From Anastatus disparis (lineage: Eukaryota; Arthropoda; Insecta; Hymenoptera; Eupelmidae): a stretch of 64,000 nucleotides of DNA. Positions 34,535 to 45,880 of this stretch are shown piece by piece; positions within the stretch are counted from its first letter, which is position 1, and every line of letters starts with the position of its first letter. The position numbers were made by a program, and so were the translations under genes. Where the stretch lies: positions 3,224,001-3,288,000 of the forward strand of contig JAFFSR010000237.1 of NCBI GenBank assembly GCA_017163975.1, given 5' to 3'. Below the pieces are notes generated by a model. It saw nothing but the letters and a program-made list of their open reading frames with translations, ran no database searches and had not been told where the DNA came from.

Positions 34535-37472
34535 TCATGGTTTACGAAGATCAAGAACAAATACGCTGCCGTCAGAAGCTGAAGCTCCGACTTTGTCTCC
34601 TCGGCTATTCCAACATACTTCGAAAATTCCTCCAGTAGCTTCGTAACTATGTATTAATTGACCGCTCTATGAAAATTTAATATATTTTTAACAAAATAAA
34701 AATCAAGGGTTCAAACGTATTTTATTAACAATATTAAAAATTATGCAATAAAGAAAGTTTTTGAACTTACTTGAGTGGACCAGATGTAAATATATTTATC
34801 AAAACTTCCACTAGCCAAAAATTTACCATCTGGACTAAATGCTACACTGTATACTGGATCAACATGTTTTGTAAGAGTATGTATGCAGGTACCTCGTTCA
34901 ATATCCCAAAGTTTTACAGTGGAATCAAAAGATGCACTGGCTAAAGTTAAATTCATATTTGGATTTAGTGTACCTGGTCCAGTAGGTGACCATTTAATGG
35001 TGTAAATCTCTTTTCTGTGATCTCGAAGATCGTGTAATGGATTACTTTGTTTCAATGACCAAACTTTCAGTGTCATGTCATCTGAACAACTAGCCAATAA
35101 ATTACCTTGAGGATCCCATTTTATTGCATTTATTTCATGCTAAAATTATAAAATGTAAAAAATTTAATAATAAATCCATAAATATTCAATACAATTGATA
35201 AAAATATTTGTTTTCAATTTTCAACCATTCAACTGCATATAATTTTAAAATTTAATATAATTATATTTAAAACTTACGACGTGTCCTTCAAAACTCTTCA
35301 AAGGTTCGTTAGCATGAAGTTTACAAACATGGATACACTTATCTGTAGAACAACTAGCAAATGAAACATTTGTTTGCCAATCGACGTCCAAAGCCGGCGC
35401 TAAATGAAATTTGAATTGTTGAGCACATTGGCCAGTTGCAGCATCCCAAATGATGGTAGTTCTGTCAACTCCAGCACTAAGAATATAATTGCCTCGTTTA
35501 TTCCATTTTATTGCAAAAATAGGCCCTCTGTGCTGTCCTAATGTTGATCTTAATCTACCATCAGTATTCCATATGCGAGCATAACCATCATAACTACCAG
35601 TTGCTAATAATGTTCCATCGCACTAAAAATAATAATTAATATGATTTTTATAGTGTTTAATGATTTTTTTATTTTAAACAATAAGAATTTAATATAATTT
35701 ACATTCCAATCAAGTGATGTAACATCTTTATTGCTGGGTACTTCAGCCCCACCACGTTGAATACAATGTCTTAAAACTAATTGATTTGCAGTTTCTGTAT
35801 TATCAGTCATATCCCATATTCGTGCTGTACTATCTCCCGATCCAGATGCTAACAAGTCTGTTGAAGGATTCCAAGCACAAATAAATACTTCTGATTCATG
35901 TCCACATAATTTTATAGCTTTATTATCTGGTATTTCTACCGAATTAGTACTAGGTCCACTTGGATCCTGTGGTTCAACTTCCATTTTAACATCAATTTTA
36001 ACTCTATCAGCTCCTTGTTCAGTAGTACTAGTTCCTTCACTTGGAGCAGTAACTGAAAACAATATATTTTATTATTTAAATGTTATTCTAATGCAATTTT
36101 TAATGCTATCATATGGTTATAAAACAATCGTCATAAACAACTTCATAAAGATTGCATAACGAATGGTGCCCTATCTCTCCCATGTTAAAAACTGAAACTT
36201 TGAAGTGCGATAAAAATTAAACCAGACACAAGAGATGACTGAAATTTTCACAGAAGATGAATAAAGACTAATGTCTTTATTCATCTTCTGTGAAAATTTC
36301 AGTTATTAAATTATAAAATCTTGGGCCAAATTTGAAAGAAAACTAAAATAAACTGTTTGCGTGATAGAAATACCTTAATATAAAAAAAAATTTGTACGTG
36401 ATAAAATTAATAAAAATAGAGATTGTTGTTTTGATAAACTTAAGCCAAATGCATTATGAATTTATAAAAATTAATTGATATGTAAATAAATGTAAACATT
36501 AAGTCATGTTAATATAATAATTCAGAAATTAAATATTCTTTTTTTAATAATAATAATGTTGCAACTTGAAATCAATTGATATTCTATAAAATTTTTTCAA
36601 AATTTTTTCTTTACGAAAGAAGTTAAAATTAAAAACATAAATACAAAATTAATCTTAGAAAAAATTTTGAAAACGAAATATCTTAGAGATTTAAACATTG
36701 CCTTACTCTACCTGATGATAAAGGAGGTTTGTAAAAATGAAAATTTTATAAACCAGGGTGTATCAGGTATGAAAACTAATTACAATAAATAATATGTTTA
36801 TATCATACTTATTGAACTATTACCCTCCTCTCCATTAGTATCTGGTTCTGTTTTAGTTTGTTTTTGTTGAATTTGTCTAGCTGCAACAACATCTGGCATA
36901 ACGGCATCGATTAAAGATAAAGCTTCAACCATTCTCTCTTCAGTTCCATCTTCTCCTATTGAAATTTCAGCTTCGGTATACATTAAACCTTTTTGAAGGA
37001 TACATAAGAGTGCAGCTGGTGGCACTAATGCACCATTAATATTGCTTTGTGATATATGTGATTCCATGCCAAATATATATGCAGAATGTTGGAATCCTAT
37101 AGATAAAAATAATCAAAATTTAAGTACAAAATAATTATAAATTGATTTAAATAGGGTAGGCACTATTTTGTTACATATACTTGAAGATATGGTATAATTC
37201 AAATTATATTAAAGTTGAACGCAGAACTTCAAAATTTATTGATCAATTACAACATTTGAAATAAATTTTTGCATTTTTACATAAGAAACAGAACAGAAAT
37301 TTGATGTAACTTATTGTAGAATCCAACAGTATTGCAATAGTAAAAAAAAACAAAAAGTTTTAGTTTTAAACAATAGCAAATTTTGAGGTTAGAAAAATGA
37401 TAAAATATCATTACCTGACTCCTGGAGATATCTGTATACAAGGAAGTTGACTTCATCACTGGAAAAACTCAT
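34535..37472 (-). CDS. ebi: Ebi / TBL1XR1, F-box-like WD-repeat corepressor subunit
   Basis: Subunit of the SMRTER/NCoR-HDAC3 corepressor, nuclear; it acts as exchange factor and in ubiquitin-dependent regulation. Six exons: 37472-37415, 37096-36809, 36052-35703, 35622-35278, 35139-34771, 34666-34535; 513 aa against 514 in human TBL1XR1. The LisH domain is at residues 4-36 ([18 protein letters not shown]). An F-box-like segment follows ([33 protein letters not shown]). Eight WD repeats run from about residue 160, with [85 protein letters not shown], and the end [12 protein letters not shown]. All phases agree. Intron 2 (36808-36053) holds a perfect 31-bp inverted repeat. Confidence 0.97.
36238..36303. 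repeat. Perfect 31-bp inverted repeat with 4-nt loop in ebi intron 2
   Basis: Left arm 36238-36268 and right arm 36273-36303 are exact reverse complements. The loop is TAAT at 36269-36272. The arm begins ACTGAAATTTTCACAG. In RNA it would form a 31-bp hairpin on either strand. Arms are shorter than a typical animal pre-miRNA, and the perfect pairing suggests a recent origin. Confidence 0.95.
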
Positions 37473-38408
37473 TGTGCCTATTTTTTCACTTGACGTGGTA
37501 AGCATTATCAACAATCAACTACAAAATTAACGAATTTACGATCTTCTTTTTTTTGTAACGATATTTGTTTTTTTTTTCCAAATGTATAACTATTTGCCAA
37601 TAAAAGTTCTTTTTTGAAAATTATAAACGTTTTACATAAATGATTGCATTCTATTTGTGTACAAACAAGGACAAAAAGAAAATATTTAACAAATCGCGTT
37701 AGCCGCCGAAAAATACGATGCGCTATCTACACCCACCATTGACGGTTATTCCGTTTGTGCAAGTTTTTTTTTAACTTTTATATAATTGATAATTAATATT
37801 CGATCACTTTGGGAAAAAATGTAAAAAACCTTCATAAACATGAATTATTTAAGAAGGTATTAATCGAAATTTTGAATAACCTAATGTTTCTTTGTTTACA
37901 ACAAATTTCCTTTCCGTGAATTCGATTACGAATAATAAAAACACAATCTGTAAAAAATTAGTTTAAATATTAACAAAATATAAAGAGTCGCGCGTCGCGA
38001 CCCGGAGGCTAGTACGATACTTGAGGACAATAAGTGCAAGTGCAACCCTACTCTATACGCCTGTTGTAGTTTATAAAATACACATAAAAATAAAATCAAA
38101 TAAAATAATAGTAGAAATCTTAATTACCAGTAAGTCTTTTAATTTTACAAGTCATCAAAAGATGGCGTTTAATGTCCAATTAAAGATTTTTGGAAGCATC
38201 TGTTGTGCTTTGAGAAGCCAAGTATAGTAGCTACTACTATTTACGTACAGGAAAAGCTTTCATTCATGTGTTAAAAACACGTAAATTTCATTTATGTATT
38301 GTTTCATACATGCTCATTCGATATATTGTTTATATTTTTATATGTGTTGTAAGTCTTCATTTATTATAAAGTGACGTGTGCCTAATAAAATTAATTGAAG
38401 CAAAGATC
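37473..38408. promoter_or_regulatory. Upstream region between ebi and ZNF1
   Basis: 936 bp between two divergent starts, so it carries both promoters. A CG-rich patch at about 37986-38005 contains overlapping CGCG/GTCGCGAC palindromes. The plus frame at 38021-38227 does not resemble a protein family and is probably ZNF1 5' UTR or chance. Confidence 0.35.
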
Positions 38409-41400
38409 ATGCCTCGTAAAAAGTGAGTATCAAGTTTTTTATCGAGTATAGTAATTAATCAATGTAAACAGTAAGGATGCGATCAGATTTATGCGGAATT
38501 GACTTCGGAATAAATCATGTGGAATAAAAATTTTATTAGCGTATCTCGCTTTGTTTATTTAGAAGTCTTGAATTTGAATTTTTTTCTCTCTTATCAGTAT
38601 AAGAGAGATTGAAGGATGAGAATCTTGTCGCTTTCTTTTCTTCCTGGTTTTTTCTGAAATGAGAACTGACCCAGCTTTCCGGGAAAACACCTTCAATCCG
38701 GATCACGGAGCTAGTGTAAAATTTTCACTTTTTAACCTTAACCTTCATCTTCCGGGGTGAACCTCGGAACTGTTTACAGAGGTTAGCGTCTTGTCGTTTT
38801 CTTAGTCCCGGTGGGCTTCTTTACTTGAATTAACGTCACCAAAAATCTGTTTCGACGGAAAAAAAATACAAAAAAATTTGAAGTACCTTCTTCCAAGATT
38901 CAAACCCTGGCCACGCGAACGTGTTTGTATCCCCCGGTCCCCCGATCAAGGCATGCACCTTAACCTCGACCTTAACCGACTGAGTCACGGGTGAACATAG
39001 AAAGGGTTATGCACACCAGTAATTTATAGTAGATTTTTGTGTTTCTTTACGTTGGTTGCATTGTTTACGTTTAAAAATCGTCTTAATTGACATGACCAAT
39101 TTTTCTACGAGAATAGTAAATCCAAGAACAAAATTAATTAATGCATATCATCAATACGAATGACAATTAATATTTCAATTAACATGATTCTTCTTTACAT
39201 CGTCATAATTTTTATATTTTATTAATGTCCTGGATTAAAACACGCAAATGATTCGAAAAAGTTTAATACCGAAAACCGAAGAGGTTCAGAAAAGTTCTAA
39301 AAAAATAAAAAGAGATCTAAAAATTTTATTCTGTATCTTTCTAGTTATTGGAACTGGACCTTTTCAAATCTTTTCGAACCTCATCGAGATTTTAAGTATC
39401 ATTAGCACTTTTGAAATCTTATGTTTAGTTGACATTATTTCATACTAAAATCATGATGTAATAACTAAAAAAAATCGTGGAAAAATTATTTTTCATCTAT
39501 TATTTGTATTTATAGAAAATTACATTAGTTAGATTACAAAAATAAAACTGAGAGTTGCTATAATAGTATTATTTTAATATTTATAAGTTTGAAATAGAAT
39601 ATTCCAATTGATGTAATCTTTTAATGCTACTTGATATATTCTAATAACGCACACTGTATGATTTTTCCTTAAATTTTACATGTAGAAAAATGGATAAAAC
39701 AAAATACGGAATATTCTAACTTGTCGATATTGATTAAAAAGTTATAATACCTTTCTAGTTAGGCACGACCGCTACTTTGAAGTGCCTTATATTTTTACCT
39801 GAGTGAAAAATGTAATCCTTTAAAATATATTATATTATAATGAAAAAATGCTTTTCATCGTAAAATAAAGCTATTACAAGCCTCCCTTGAAACGTAGGTA
39901 CAAATGTATGTATGTAATTAAGTTTATAAATTTTTTCAAATAGTTTTTATCTGATTTAGATAATTCTAAAATGAAAATTTTAAAAATAATATAAGTAAAC
40001 GTTCCTATTTTGAAAAAAAAAATCGTTTTTCATAGTTTTAAAAAGAGTTGACATTTTAAAACTGTTCGAATAATTTTTTTGAAAACGGAAAAATTTTTTT
40101 ATATTATAATTTTTATTCTTATCCATATCAGATATAAGCTTTTTGAGTGATTCTTATATTTACGTTATTTAGCTTTAGAAAAATTCGTTTTTCCTCTATA
40201 ACATTAAATAGATAATTCTATATAGAAACATTAAAGTTATATTGGATATAAATATATCTTTTTTCAACACCTGGCCCGAAACTACTACTTTTTTATATAG
40301 CGCCAAAAATAAAAAGTTGTATTTTCGGCCCGGTGTTGAAAAAGATCGCATTTTCGCCACGGAAAAAAAAGAATGCCTTAAATCGTATGTTTGCCCCCCT
40401 CGCCTTCGGCTCGGGTGACAATTTACATACAATTTTGGACATTCTTTACTTTTTTTTCCCTAGGGGAAAAATATACTATTTTCATATTTACGGAACATGA
40501 GAGCGAAGCGCGAGCTTCGGTTGTGCTTTATATGCACTAAAGCCGGTGTGCTGAGCTAGTTTGTAATTTTAATGATTGTTACAAAATTTAATAATTTTAT
40601 TCTGCAACTATTATTTAACTAGTATTTAATAATAAAATACAGTAATTTTCTTACTAATTTAATAGTATTTTAATAATTTTTACATTTATTAGTTAAAATA
40701 ATTATAAAGCAATTGTTACTAACCAGGATAATGTGAAGACTTTTTCTTTTAAAAAAATCACGGATTTTGTTTTAAACTGCGGGAGATGTTTTCTTAAATA
40801 AAATTTGAGAAAAGTTATTGTTTTAGACTTGAACATACATTTGGATCGGTAGATTTGGAATTGAGTTGCAACACAGCAATAATTTTATAAAATATTATAA
40901 AAATTAACATCATGTAAAAAAACACGCGTTTGTTTTACACAATCCACCAAAATAATACAAAAAGTTTTAAAAAAATGCATTAATTTACTTGTTGCGTTAA
41001 AAATTTCATTTATTTCAAAGTTTTTAACAATCAAAAATAAAGATTAAAAACACATGGAAATTAACAATAATTACATGATCTACAGAATTAATTATTAATA
41101 ACTTTAAAACAAATCATTTTTGACGCAACAAAGTTTAAATTAAAACATTTTATTTTTAATGTCATTTTGACGTATAACATAAGACAAGCGCATACTTATT
41201 TTTAGTTCTTTGAAAGAATATTAATTTTCATAATCATAAAATTATTACTATTATCATACCTACACATAAAAAAATATATTAGTAAAAAATACAATAGATT
41301 GAAATAAAATTGTCAAAGACTACCATTTTAGCAAAAATTTAACATAATTTGTGGTAAAATTTACTTTAAATACAAAAGTTAATTATATTTCTTATAAATT

Positions 41401-42678
41401 TTATTACAGAATAAAACTTGGGATATAATATTTAAATTCCGGTGTCTATTCTGCTTATCTGATCGCCTCTTAAGACAACATACATATTTTTCATAAAATT
41501 GATTATCACAATGCTAATTTTTCATACTATTTAGTGTTATTATGTCGCTTAATGTTCTTAATTCCTTGACAGGTTAAAAAAGTGTTCAAATAATGAAGCG
41601 ATTATTCAAAACCTACCTATTTCAACCAATATGAAAACTGAAATTTGCCATGCGGACGAAGAACACTACTCAGATGCGTATGTGAATTTAATTTACTTTT
41701 TGTCACTATGATTACATAATATTAATGATATTGATCACTCATCATATTAATTATTCCGTGTAATATTTTGATTATAAAATATTAACTCTAAAATTGATAA
41801 TATAAAAAAATTATAATGTCAAATTATAATTTAATTACAGATTTGATGAAAGCAATTTTGTTCCTATAGACGCGGACGAAATATTAGGTATAAAACACGA
41901 ATCAATAGATTATGAAGTTGAAACTCTAATCATACCAGATGCAGCGTCCGTGACTTCTGATTTCGAAACTAGTTCAATTTCCATCAAAGATGAAGACATC
42001 GCTAAATGTGAGGATTTTGAAGATTATGCCTTTAATGAAATTATAATTAAGTCTAAAGATATTATTTGCAAAGAATGCGGAAAAGGTTTTACTTCTAATA
42101 AAATGCGTAATCGTCACTATAGAGAAGTTCACTTAAAGCGTAATGTTTATACTTGTGAAATTTGCAATAAAGCATTTTATCGTAACGAGCATTTAAGAAG
42201 TCACAAAAGAAGAATTCATTTGAAAAGCCAAGATTATCAGTGTCATTATTGTAAAAAAATTTTTAGTGATAAATCTTATCTGAAATGTCATGAGCGAAAG
42301 TTTCACTTAAAAAAACCAATTTGGAAATGTAATAATTGCAACATATTTTTTACCACCAAAGGCAATTTAAAAAATCATAATTTACTTCATTCGAGCCATG
42401 TTGATAAACCTAAAGCTCTTGAAATTTGTAAAATTTGTAACAAATCATATCGCTATCTAAAATCACATAATGATTATATGCATTCTGACAAAAATTCTGA
42501 AAATTTCAAATGTATATATTGTGGCAAGACTTTTTCAACAATACATCTCTTAAAAAAACATGAGATTATGCATTCAAATGTGCGTAATTACAAGTGTAAA
42601 TTATGTAACAAAAGTTTTAAGAGAAAAAGTAATTTACTAAGACATGAAAAAAAATGTGGAAATTCTTCGAAAAATTGA
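38409..42678 (+). CDS. C2H2 zinc-finger protein ZNF1, seven fingers
   Basis: Probable DNA-binding transcription factor. Three exons: 38409-38422 (MPRKK), 41573-41677, 41841-42678; 318 aa. Exon 1 is tiny and separated by a 3.15-kb intron; it is supported by an ATG, a GTGAGT donor and matching phase, but remains the least certain part. The N-terminal third is acidic and contains psi-K-x-E sites (MKTE, IKHE, IKDE). Seven fingers follow from about residue 106: IICKECGKGF, YTCEICNKAF, YQCHYCKKIF, WKCNNCNIFF, EICKICNKSY (short, degenerate spacing), FKCIYCGKTF, YKCKLCNKSF. The last finger ends HEKKC, so its fourth ligand is Cys. Paralogous to ZNF2 and ZNF3: intron 2 is homologous in all three. DNA target unknown. 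Confidence 0.85.
38590..38995 (-). mobile_element. Probable tRNA-derived SINE in ZNF1 intron 1
   Basis: On the minus strand an A-box-like TGACTCAGTCGG (38987-38976) is followed 81 nt later by a B-box-like GGTTTGAATCTTGG (38906-38893), as in a pol III promoter of a tRNA-derived SINE. About 300 bp of moderately GC-rich sequence follows, far above the local base composition, ending in a small hairpin near 38590. Both boxes are imperfect and the spacing is long for a tRNA (a short GGTTAAGGT duplication lies between), so this is not a working tRNA gene. The ends are approximate. Confidence 0.5.
40259..40480. mobile_element. Double-hairpin repeat element, copy 1 (ZNF1 intron 1)
   Basis: About 222 bp. 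The first hairpin has arms TTTTCAACACCTGGCCCGAAA and TTTCGGCCCGGTGTTGAAAA (one internal base differs). The second is centred on CCTCGCCTTCGGCTCGGGTG, flanked by CCTTAAATCGTATGTTTG on the left and a diverged complement on the right, and it ends near TATACTATTTT. The same architecture and second-hairpin sequence recur at 60841-61060. Non-coding, and probably a non-autonomous element. Confidence 0.75.
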
Positions 42679-42728
42679 ACGTTTAAAAAATATTATTAGA
42701 CTTTATTTGTAATCTAATATTTGTAAAT

Positions 42729-42907
42729 AGATCTGGGCAAGATGAACACATGATTTCGGCATGGACTCTAGTGTACAGTCTTGTGTTCAGATTGCAGTAA
42801 AATTTAAAAAATCATAATCTTTTTTATTTAGTAGATAGATATAGATAGATATTATTAGTATATTTTTTTATTCATTCTTCCTTAAGGAGTCCATCTTGCC
42901 CAGATCT
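42729..42907. mobile_element. Small MITE-like element downstream of ZNF1
   Basis: Bounded by perfect 16-bp terminal inverted repeats AGATCTGGGCAAGATG (42729-42744) and its complement (42892-42907). A short TAGATAGATA microsatellite lies inside. 179 bp, non-coding. Confidence 0.7.
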
Positions 42908-42947
42908 TCCCTGAATTTTACTATTATAATTTAAAAAACTGTGTATA

Positions 42948-43099
42948 TATTGTTGGCTCAGGGGAAGATGACGCCATTTCAAAAAAGTGCCGAAAACCAT
43001 GCCATTTTTCAGAAAATAACCAAATGGCATTTTCCTTCAAAATAGCATGGTTTTCTGCACTTTTTTAAAATGGCGTCATCTTTCTCTGGGCCAACAATA
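42948..43099. mobile_element. Palindromic MITE downstream of ZNF1
   Basis: 152 bp made almost entirely of two arms of about 55 bp (left starts TATTGTTGGCTCAGG, right ends CTGGGCCAACAATA) that pair with only a few mismatches. The flanking TATA on both sides could be a target-site duplication. The antisense and sense frames inside are not genes. Confidence 0.8.
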
Positions 43100-44013
43100 T
43101 ACAACAACTTTGAATAGTCCATTTTTTCCAAAGCTTGTATTATCTGTAAGAAAAGTTGCCATACTTATGTTTTTTTTTTGTATTAAATTTTTATATGTTT
43201 TTTTATTAATAAATAAAATAATATTATTTAATAGTAATTATATATTTTAATTAAAGTTCAATTACGGGGGTATAGGGGTTTTATTAAACTAGAAAATTTA
43301 AGTGTCCATACTACCCGATTAAGAGCTATTCCGAGTCCGTGGCGAGAGATTTGCCGTTGCTTTTGTTTGTATTTATAGATACATAATGTCTAATAAAAAT
43401 GGCATAAAATTCTTTTTGATGTACCAACGCGTGAAGCCCGTGCATGAAGTTAAAAAAATCCTTGTTTGAAGTGTAAATTTTTTTACTCTTTAAAGTAAAA
43501 AGTCGCGCGTAAAGTAAAATCACTTTACGCAGCAATAATAACAAAGCGAATATCCGTGCACGTAAAACGAATGATTTTGTTAATTCTTTAATTTGCAGTT
43601 AAATATTTGTTGTTTGCAATAATATTTCATTTCAAGGTCGATGGATCGATGGCCCAGGTCGAAATTAATTTTCACTCTTACTTCATAGTGAATAATTTTT
43701 TAATATGTGATAATAAGATCTAATATATTTTCATGGATTTTGAATTTGTTTGATTAATTGTGTTTATTTTTATTTTTTTTGGGGGGGGGGGGGGCATTGC
43801 TCTTAAATCTTAAATTGGTTGTAGACTGTATTTGTTCCTTATTTGTTTATTGTTCTGACAGTTGATATCGCAATATATATTTATGAAATAGAATGGCGTG
43901 TCGAATAAATTAGTAAAATATTTAATTTTCATCTTGTAAAAACAAATGATCTACACTATCATCAGTTTTATCCTAATTTTTCATAATTTCATATTATTAA
44001 ATTTTTGCGACAG
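43100..44013. other. Gap between ZNF1-side MITEs and ZNF2
   Basis: No start exon for ZNF2 could be found here. 43680-43770 is diverged homologous sequence to the junctions of the tandem units (51420-51500, 58290-58370), so it marks an older unit boundary. 43781-43794 is a run of 14 G directly after a T run. A 9-bp-arm hairpin (GCGTAAAGT) is at about 43506-43530. Confidence 0.45.
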
Positions 44014-44708
44014 GCATACACTCACCAGTTTTCATCGATATCCAAGAAGAAGTTTTCGATACTGATGATGAATTTGACATCCAACTTCCAAATTACAACA
44101 ATACTAAAATATTTCCAGAATCATCATCTTCAAATGTGTATGTGAATTTCATTTATTTGTTGTCACAATAGCAAAATTATATTGATTTATCAATATATTT
44201 ATATTAATTCTTTATCGTATCATTTTAAATTACCACTTATTAAAATTAGGAATTTGAAAAATTATAATTTATTTACAGATCCGGTGCGAAAAATTCTGTT
44301 GAAATGAATCCATTGGCACAACGAATCATTGAAGTTGAAGGCTTTAAGTACTTTGTTTGCGATACTTGTGGAAAAAGTTTTAATTGTGTAAGAAATTTAA
44401 AACGTCATCATAAAGAAGTTCATTTAAATACAAAAGATTATATTTGTGAAACGTGCAATAAAGTATTTAGTCGTAATCAGCATTTGAGAATACACAAACA
44501 AAGGCAACACACCACTCGAAATTGGAAGTGTGAAATATGCGTAAAATTTTATGCTTCTGAAGAAGATTTAGAAAGACATAACCGAAGTCATTTAAAAAAT
44601 CTTAAGAAAATTAAAAGAGCTTATAAAGCTCGTGGAATTCGTAACTTAAAATTACGTAAGAATGGTATTAATTCAAAAAAACAACCTAAAAATTCTAAAC
44701 GTAAATAA
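44014..44708 (+). CDS. C2H2 zinc-finger protein ZNF2, three fingers (5' end not found)
   Basis: Two exons visible: 44014-44137 and 44279-44708. The first follows a good acceptor (TTTTTGCGACAG) and encodes an acidic stretch (VFIDIQEEVFDTDDEFDIQL). It needs one nucleotide from an upstream exon and has no in-frame ATG. The intron (44138-44278) is clearly homologous to the matching introns of ZNF1 and ZNF3. Exon 2 has an ATG at 44304 that would give 134 aa on its own. Fingers: YFVCDTCGKSF, YICETCNKVF, WKCEICVKFY, all with intact Cys2His2 ligands, then a Lys/Arg-rich tail (RNLKLRKNGINSKKQPKNSK). Relative to ZNF1 and ZNF3 it has lost the C-terminal fingers. Either a start exon lies upstream unseen, or the gene is N-terminally truncated. 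Confidence 0.7.
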
Positions 44709-45487
44709 AGATGTGATAAAGATTTAAAGACTTAAAAAAGTGTGAGTTAACAGATTCAGATGTGTGAAATTGAAAATATCAAATCTGTAACAAAAATTAT
44801 ATAAGATGAGTAATAGTTTTAATACTTGTAAAAATTATTCGTACTCAAGATTTCAAGTGTCAATATTGATCTCTACTGTAAATATTAGGAAAATATATAC
44901 TAAAAAATTAAGAGCACTTGTAACAATAGTTGTAATACTAATGTGAAATGAAAGTTATTATTACAAAAGCATACAAGATCCTTTATTAAGAAATGTAAAT
45001 TTGTAAATGTACTTTATGTAATAAAAGTTTATTAAGAATTTAATATAATACACCATGAGAAGATTCGCTTAAAAAATAATCAATTAAAAAAGTATAATTA
45101 TCCGATTCTTCATATTTTTGTTAAAATACTATAAAATTAATATATATTCCGTAGTTTAGTTATATTATAATGTAAACTCTAGAATCATCCTAATTATATT
45201 CTTCATGTATTATTTAAAAACATATAAGCTCATTTGAATATATTTTGTATAGTAATCCATTAACAATATATTAACGTCTTCAATAATATATTTTTTGACA
45301 CTCTGTGCGCGAAATTCGATTTCTCTTGCCTCTGTAGCAAAATACCGGATTCAGGCACGCTATAAGTTGAGCGTGCGCAAAATGATTGAGCGTGCGCAAA
45401 ATGAATTCAAGGGTCGCGAAATAAGAAACAGTATGTGAACTAATAGAGGCAAAATTAAAATAACATAATTTATTTTCATGGAATATA
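44709..45487. other. ZNF2 3' flank to start of the tandem array
   Basis: A+T-rich, with no gene. It contains the 19-bp unit TTGAGCGTGCGCAAAATGA twice in direct tandem (45367-45404) and a 25-bp direct repeat (core TTATTTTCATGGAATATAAA) at about 45467-45491 and 45499-45524, at the edge of unit A. Confidence 0.55.
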
Positions 45488-45766
45488 AATTGAGATCAAA
45501 TTTATTTTCATGGAATATAAATTTAATTGTTTTATAAATTGTGTTTTTTTATTTTAAAAATTATTATTCATTTTTTGGAGGCGAGGGTCTCCGCCCCCTG
45601 AAGTCCCGCCCCCCACCCCTTCATTCTTACACCGAATCACTGCGAATTATTATTATAAATAGTTGACTCTTCTGATATCAAAGTATTATATATAATACTA
45701 ATGCAAATTCTTATGTTCAAAATAATCGATTTACGCATCGAATTTCGCGTAGCTTGAGTCAAAAAA

Positions 45767-45880
45767 TAGTATGTGTAACACGTGCGCTCAAGGGATTTGG
45801 TACTCATGTCAGTTTGGCGTCCTCGCTTCGCTCGGGCGAAAAATTCAATATTTATGAATCAGAATGACGTATCAACTAAA
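45767..45880. mobile_element. CTCGCTTCGCTCGG-centred element, right arm lost (unit A)
   Basis: Left arm and loop (CCTCGCTTCGCTCGGGCG) are present, but the right arm seen in unit B (51791-51880) is missing here and at the same point in unit C (about 58576-58665). Confidence 0.6.

Noticed and set aside
39248..39448. 66-codon frame in ZNF1 intron 1
   Set aside because: No homology recognised, no splice context, Ile/Leu-rich end; likely chance.
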